This document shows, piece after piece, positions 3,714 through 6,103 of a stretch of 6,103 bases of DNA. The stretch spans positions 1 through 6,103 of the forward strand of contig DIMG01000030.1 of the NCBI GenBank assembly GCA_002425415.1, in the 5' to 3' direction. How positions within the stretch are numbered: the stretch's first letter is position 1; the number at the start of each line of letters is the position of its first letter. The stretch is from Micavibrio sp. UBA5572. GTDB lineage: Bacteria > Pseudomonadota > Alphaproteobacteria > Micavibrionales > Micavibrionaceae. A model generated the notes under the pieces. That model saw only the letters and a program-made list of their open reading frames with translations, was not told the DNA's origin and did not search any database. The position numbers and the translations under genes were made by a program.

Positions 3714-4946
3714 ATGACACAAGAGAACAAAAAAGTCGTTCTTGCCTATTCCGGCGGACTGGACACCTCCATCATTCTAAAATGGTTGATTTTACAAGGG
3801 TATGAGGTTGTCGCCTTTTTGGCAGATGTCGGGCAGAAAGAGGATCTTGAAGAGGCCAAGAAGAAGGCCCTGAGTTTGGGGGCCTCCAAAGTTTATATTG
3901 AAGACCTCAAGGAAGAGTTCGTTAAAAGCTATATTTACCCTGCCTTTTCCGTGGGGGCAGTTTATGAAGGGCGCTATTTGTTGGGTACCTCTTTGGCACG
4001 TCCGCTGATTGCTAAGACCCAGATCGAAGTTGCACAAAAAGAGAACGCTGCCTTTGTGGCCCATGGTGCAACAGGCAAAGGGAATGACCAGATCCGTTTC
4101 GAGCTGACCTATTACGCATTGCAGCCCGATATTCAGGTCTTGGCGCCATGGAAGATGCCGGAATTCTTGGATGAGTTTAAGGGGCGAAGCGACATGCTCG
4201 ATTTTGCCGATAAACACCATATCCCAGTTACAGCCAGTCGGAAAAAGCCGTATTCGGAAGATGAAAATCTTCTACATATCAGTCATGAGGCTGGAATTCT
4301 TGAAGATCCATCGACAGTTTGTGAAGAGGATATTTATTCTAGAACAGTATCACCGGAAATGGCACCGGATAGTTCGGATATAATTACACTAGAATTCAAA
4401 AAGGGGGTTCCCGTTAAATTGGAAATGCAGGAGACAGGGAAGGTGATCGAGGGAGATCTGGCCATTTTCACTGCACTCAATGAACTGGGTAGCAAGCATG
4501 GTATTGGACGCCTTGATATGGTTGAAAACAGATATGTTGGGATCAAATCAAGAGGAGTTTATGAAACGCCGGGTGGGACAATTCTCAAAGCGGCACATCA
4601 GGATTTGTGCGGTTTGACTGTTGATCGCGAGGTCATGCGTCTTTATGAGTTGTTTGCCGGAAAAATATCCGATTTGATTTATAATGGTTTCTGGTTTTCT
4701 CCGGAAATGGATGTTCTTATGACGGCGGCCACAAAAATTCAGGAAACTGTCGAAGGGGATGTTATGCTCAAACTCTACAAAGGGGTAGCTTATCCAATTG
4801 CTCGGTCCTCCTCCAAGTCGCTTTATAATTCCGACTTGTCCTCTATGGATATTGAAGGTGGATATAATCAAGTTGATGCTGGTGGGTTTATCCGGATCAA
4901 TGCCATACGTCTGAAGGCTCACCATGCCATCAAGTCATTACAATAG
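3714..4946 (+). CDS. argG: Argininosuccinate synthase
   Basis: This 410-residue protein is full length for ArgG (about 400-445). It catalyses the ATP-dependent condensation of citrulline and aspartate to argininosuccinate, the penultimate step of arginine synthesis, in the cytoplasm as a tetramer. The N-type ATP-pyrophosphatase loop AYSGGLDTS is at 11-19. EGRYLLGTSLARP (85-97) and HGATGKGNDQIRFE (117-130) hold nucleotide, citrulline and aspartate contacts. DENLLHISHEAGILEDP is at about 183-199. KSRGVYETPGGTIL is conserved further on. The type without a long N-terminal extension is close to human ASS1. The start ATG has a weak AGGT 5 bases upstream, within a possible RNA switch. argH follows after 11 bases. 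No lesions are seen. Confidence 0.97.
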   Translation: MTQENKKVVLAYSGGLDTSIILKWLILQGYEVVAFLADVGQKEDLEEAKKKALSLGASKVYIEDLKEEFVKSYIYPAFSVGAVYEGRYLLGTSLARPLIAKTQIEVAQKENAAFVAHGATGKGNDQIRFELTYYALQPDIQVLAPWKMPEFLDEFKGRSDMLDFADKHHIPVTASRKKPYSEDENLLHISHEAGILEDPSTVCEEDIYSRTVSPEMAPDSSDIITLEFKKGVPVKLEMQETGKVIEGDLAIFTALNELGSKHGIGRLDMVENRYVGIKSRGVYETPGGTILKAAHQDLCGLTVDREVMRLYELFAGKISDLIYNGFWFSPEMDVLMTAATKIQETVEGDVMLKLYKGVAYPIARSSSKSLYNSDLSSMDIEGGYNQVDAGGFIRINAIRLKAHHAIKSLQ

Positions 4947-4949
4947 GAG
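4945..4949 (+). promoter_or_regulatory. argH: argH ribosome-binding site overlapping the argG stop
   Basis: AGGAG uses the last two bases of the argG TAG stop. It lies 8 bases before the ATG at 4958 but only two before the in-frame ATG at 4952. The spacing selects 4958 as the argH start and implies translational coupling to argG. Confidence 0.75.
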
Positions 4950-4957
4950 CAATGGAC

Positions 4958-6103
4958 ATGTCTAAAAAATTATGGGGGGGAGGCTTTTCTCAAACAGCTT
5001 CCACAAAACTTGAAGAATTCTGGAATTCGATTGGTTTTGACCAGCGTCTGGCCGAAGTTGATATTAAAGGAAGTATGGCACATGCGAAAATGCTTGGGAA
5101 ATGTGGAATTATCTCAGAACAAGATGTTACTAAAATTGTTCGTGGGCTTAAAGAAATCCTAGACGATCTGAAATCAGGACATCTCGAATTTCGTCTGGAA
5201 GATGAAGATATCCACATGAATATCGAACGGACACTTACCGAAAAAATAGGCTCTGTTGCCGGGAAACTGCATACAGCGCGTAGCCGTAACGATCAGGTTG
5301 TTCTGGATATGCATCTCTTTGTCCGAAAAGAAGCCGAAGACGTTATTTATCTGCTTAAAGGTCTAGCAGACGCTTTGCTCCGGCAATCCGAACAAAATAT
5401 CTCAACAATCATGCCGGGATACACGCACCTGCAACGAGCGCAACCTGTTACTTTTGCACACCACTTGTTGGCTTATGTCTGGATGTTGGTGCGCGATATT
5501 GGCCGGATTAAATCTGTTCAGAAATCTGTATCCTTATCGCCTCTTGGAGCCGGAGCCTTGGCCGGTACAATATTTCCAATTGATCGGTATTTTGTTGCAC
5601 ATGAGTTGGATTTTGACGGGATATACCAGAATAGTCTGGACGCTGTCAGTAACCGTGACTTTATTCTGGAATTTTTGTCTGCCAATGCCATGATTGCGGC
5701 GCACCTCTCGCGCTTTTGTGAAGAAATCATTTTGTGGGTGTCGTCGGAGTTTTCGTTTGTGCAGCTTTCAGATGCATATTGTACGGGCAGCAGTATGATG
5801 CCTCAGAAAAAGAATGCCGATCTGGCTGAACTGGTGCGAGGTAAAACCGGACGCGTCTATGGGAGCCTTACGACGATGCTCACCATTATGAAGGGCCTGC
5901 CACTGGCTTATAACAAGGATTTTCAGGAAGACAAAGAATGCCTGTTTGATAGCATTGATACCGTTAAAGGGTGTCTTTACCACTTAACAGGTATGGTTGA
6001 AACTATGAAAGCAAAACCAGAAAATATGTTGCTGGCAACGAAAGAAGGTTTCTTGAACGCAACAGATTTTGCTGATTATCTTGTCGGAAGAGGTTTACCT
6101 TTC
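4958..6103 (+). CDS. argH: Argininosuccinate lyase, 3' end beyond the window
   Basis: The frame is open from ATG 4958 to the right edge, 382 codons of the usual 455-470. The enzyme splits argininosuccinate into arginine and fumarate and belongs to the aspartase/fumarase superfamily (homotetramer with shared active sites). The N-terminus MSKKLWGGGFSQTASTKLEEF is typical. Conserved segments are DEDIHMNIE, LHTARSRNDQ (H105 onward), MPGYTHLQRAQPVTFAHH (T156, H157, Q159) and the superfamily signature GSSMMPQKKNAD (277-288, with the catalytic Ser in the flexible loop). GLPLAYNKDFQEDKE is also intact. The run of seven Gs at 4974-4980 is in frame and encodes Trp-Gly-Gly. It is coupled to argG and completes the citrulline-to-arginine pathway. 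No stop or frameshift is seen within the window. Confidence 0.96.
   Translation, partial: MSKKLWGGGFSQTASTKLEEFWNSIGFDQRLAEVDIKGSMAHAKMLGKCGIISEQDVTKIVRGLKEILDDLKSGHLEFRLEDEDIHMNIERTLTEKIGSVAGKLHTARSRNDQVVLDMHLFVRKEAEDVIYLLKGLADALLRQSEQNISTIMPGYTHLQRAQPVTFAHHLLAYVWMLVRDIGRIKSVQKSVSLSPLGAGALAGTIFPIDRYFVAHELDFDGIYQNSLDAVSNRDFILEFLSANAMIAAHLSRFCEEIILWVSSEFSFVQLSDAYCTGSSMMPQKKNADLAELVRGKTGRVYGSLTTMLTIMKGLPLAYNKDFQEDKECLFDSIDTVKGCLYHLTGMVETMKAKPENMLLATKEGFLNATDFADYLVGRGLPF

Noticed and set aside
3792..4220. 142-residue minus-strand ORF within argG
   Set aside because: It is antisense to strongly conserved argG sequence, with low-complexity composition typical of shadow frames.
4952..4954. Alternative argH start two codons upstream
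   Set aside because: It is only two bases from the AGGAG, too close; the ATG at 4958 has ideal spacing.
4974..4980. Run of seven Gs in argH as a frameshift
   Set aside because: The frame before and after it is the conserved ArgH N-terminus (KLWGGGF), so the run is normal coding sequence.

Overview
The window holds a decayed mobile-element region on the left (about 1-1545) and a small arginine/citrulline and cyclodipeptide gene neighbourhood on the right (1546-6103). The organism is probably a Pseudomonadota bacterium of moderate to low G+C. The IS5-type transposase remnant (key peptide RQRHKIENMF...KDWRRIAMRYDRCAHTF) is of a kind I associate with Alphaproteobacteria. The XYP-like cyclodipeptide synthase is of a kind I associate with intracellular proteobacteria and chlamydia-like bacteria. 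The taxonomic call is an inference of modest confidence.

Left part. An unidentified minus-strand reading frame runs off the left edge. It abuts the C-terminal remnant of an IS5-family transposase (about 207-373). An IS3-family element (about 374-1545) follows directly. It has matching terminal inverted repeats and an intact DD35E OrfB, but its OrfA has lost its middle, including the helix-turn-helix region. The right flank of this IS does not continue the IS5 gene, so the IS sits at a rearrangement or deletion boundary. It also cuts off a small minus-strand gene (1739 downwards).

Middle part. A minus-strand gene (2430-1744) looks like a tRNA-dependent cyclodipeptide synthase, with a shortened N-terminus and an abnormal nucleophile loop. 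Only 55 bp away, and divergent from it, is a DDAH/arginine-deiminase-type guanidino hydrolase (2486-3490).

Right part. argG (3714-4946) and argH (4958 to beyond the edge) form a tight operon. They convert citrulline plus aspartate to arginine plus fumarate. The hydrolase upstream may supply citrulline from arginine or a modified arginine.

The most interesting signal is the 223-bp gap before argG. It contains a 29-codon open reading frame with six Arg codons in ten (RSIRRSRRSR). This frame lies inside a long imperfect inverted repeat with the Arg codons at its tip. One strand of the repeat can alternatively pair with the argG ribosome-binding site. This looks like an arginine-sensing leader peptide and RNA switch controlling argGH, which I do not recognise as a described system.
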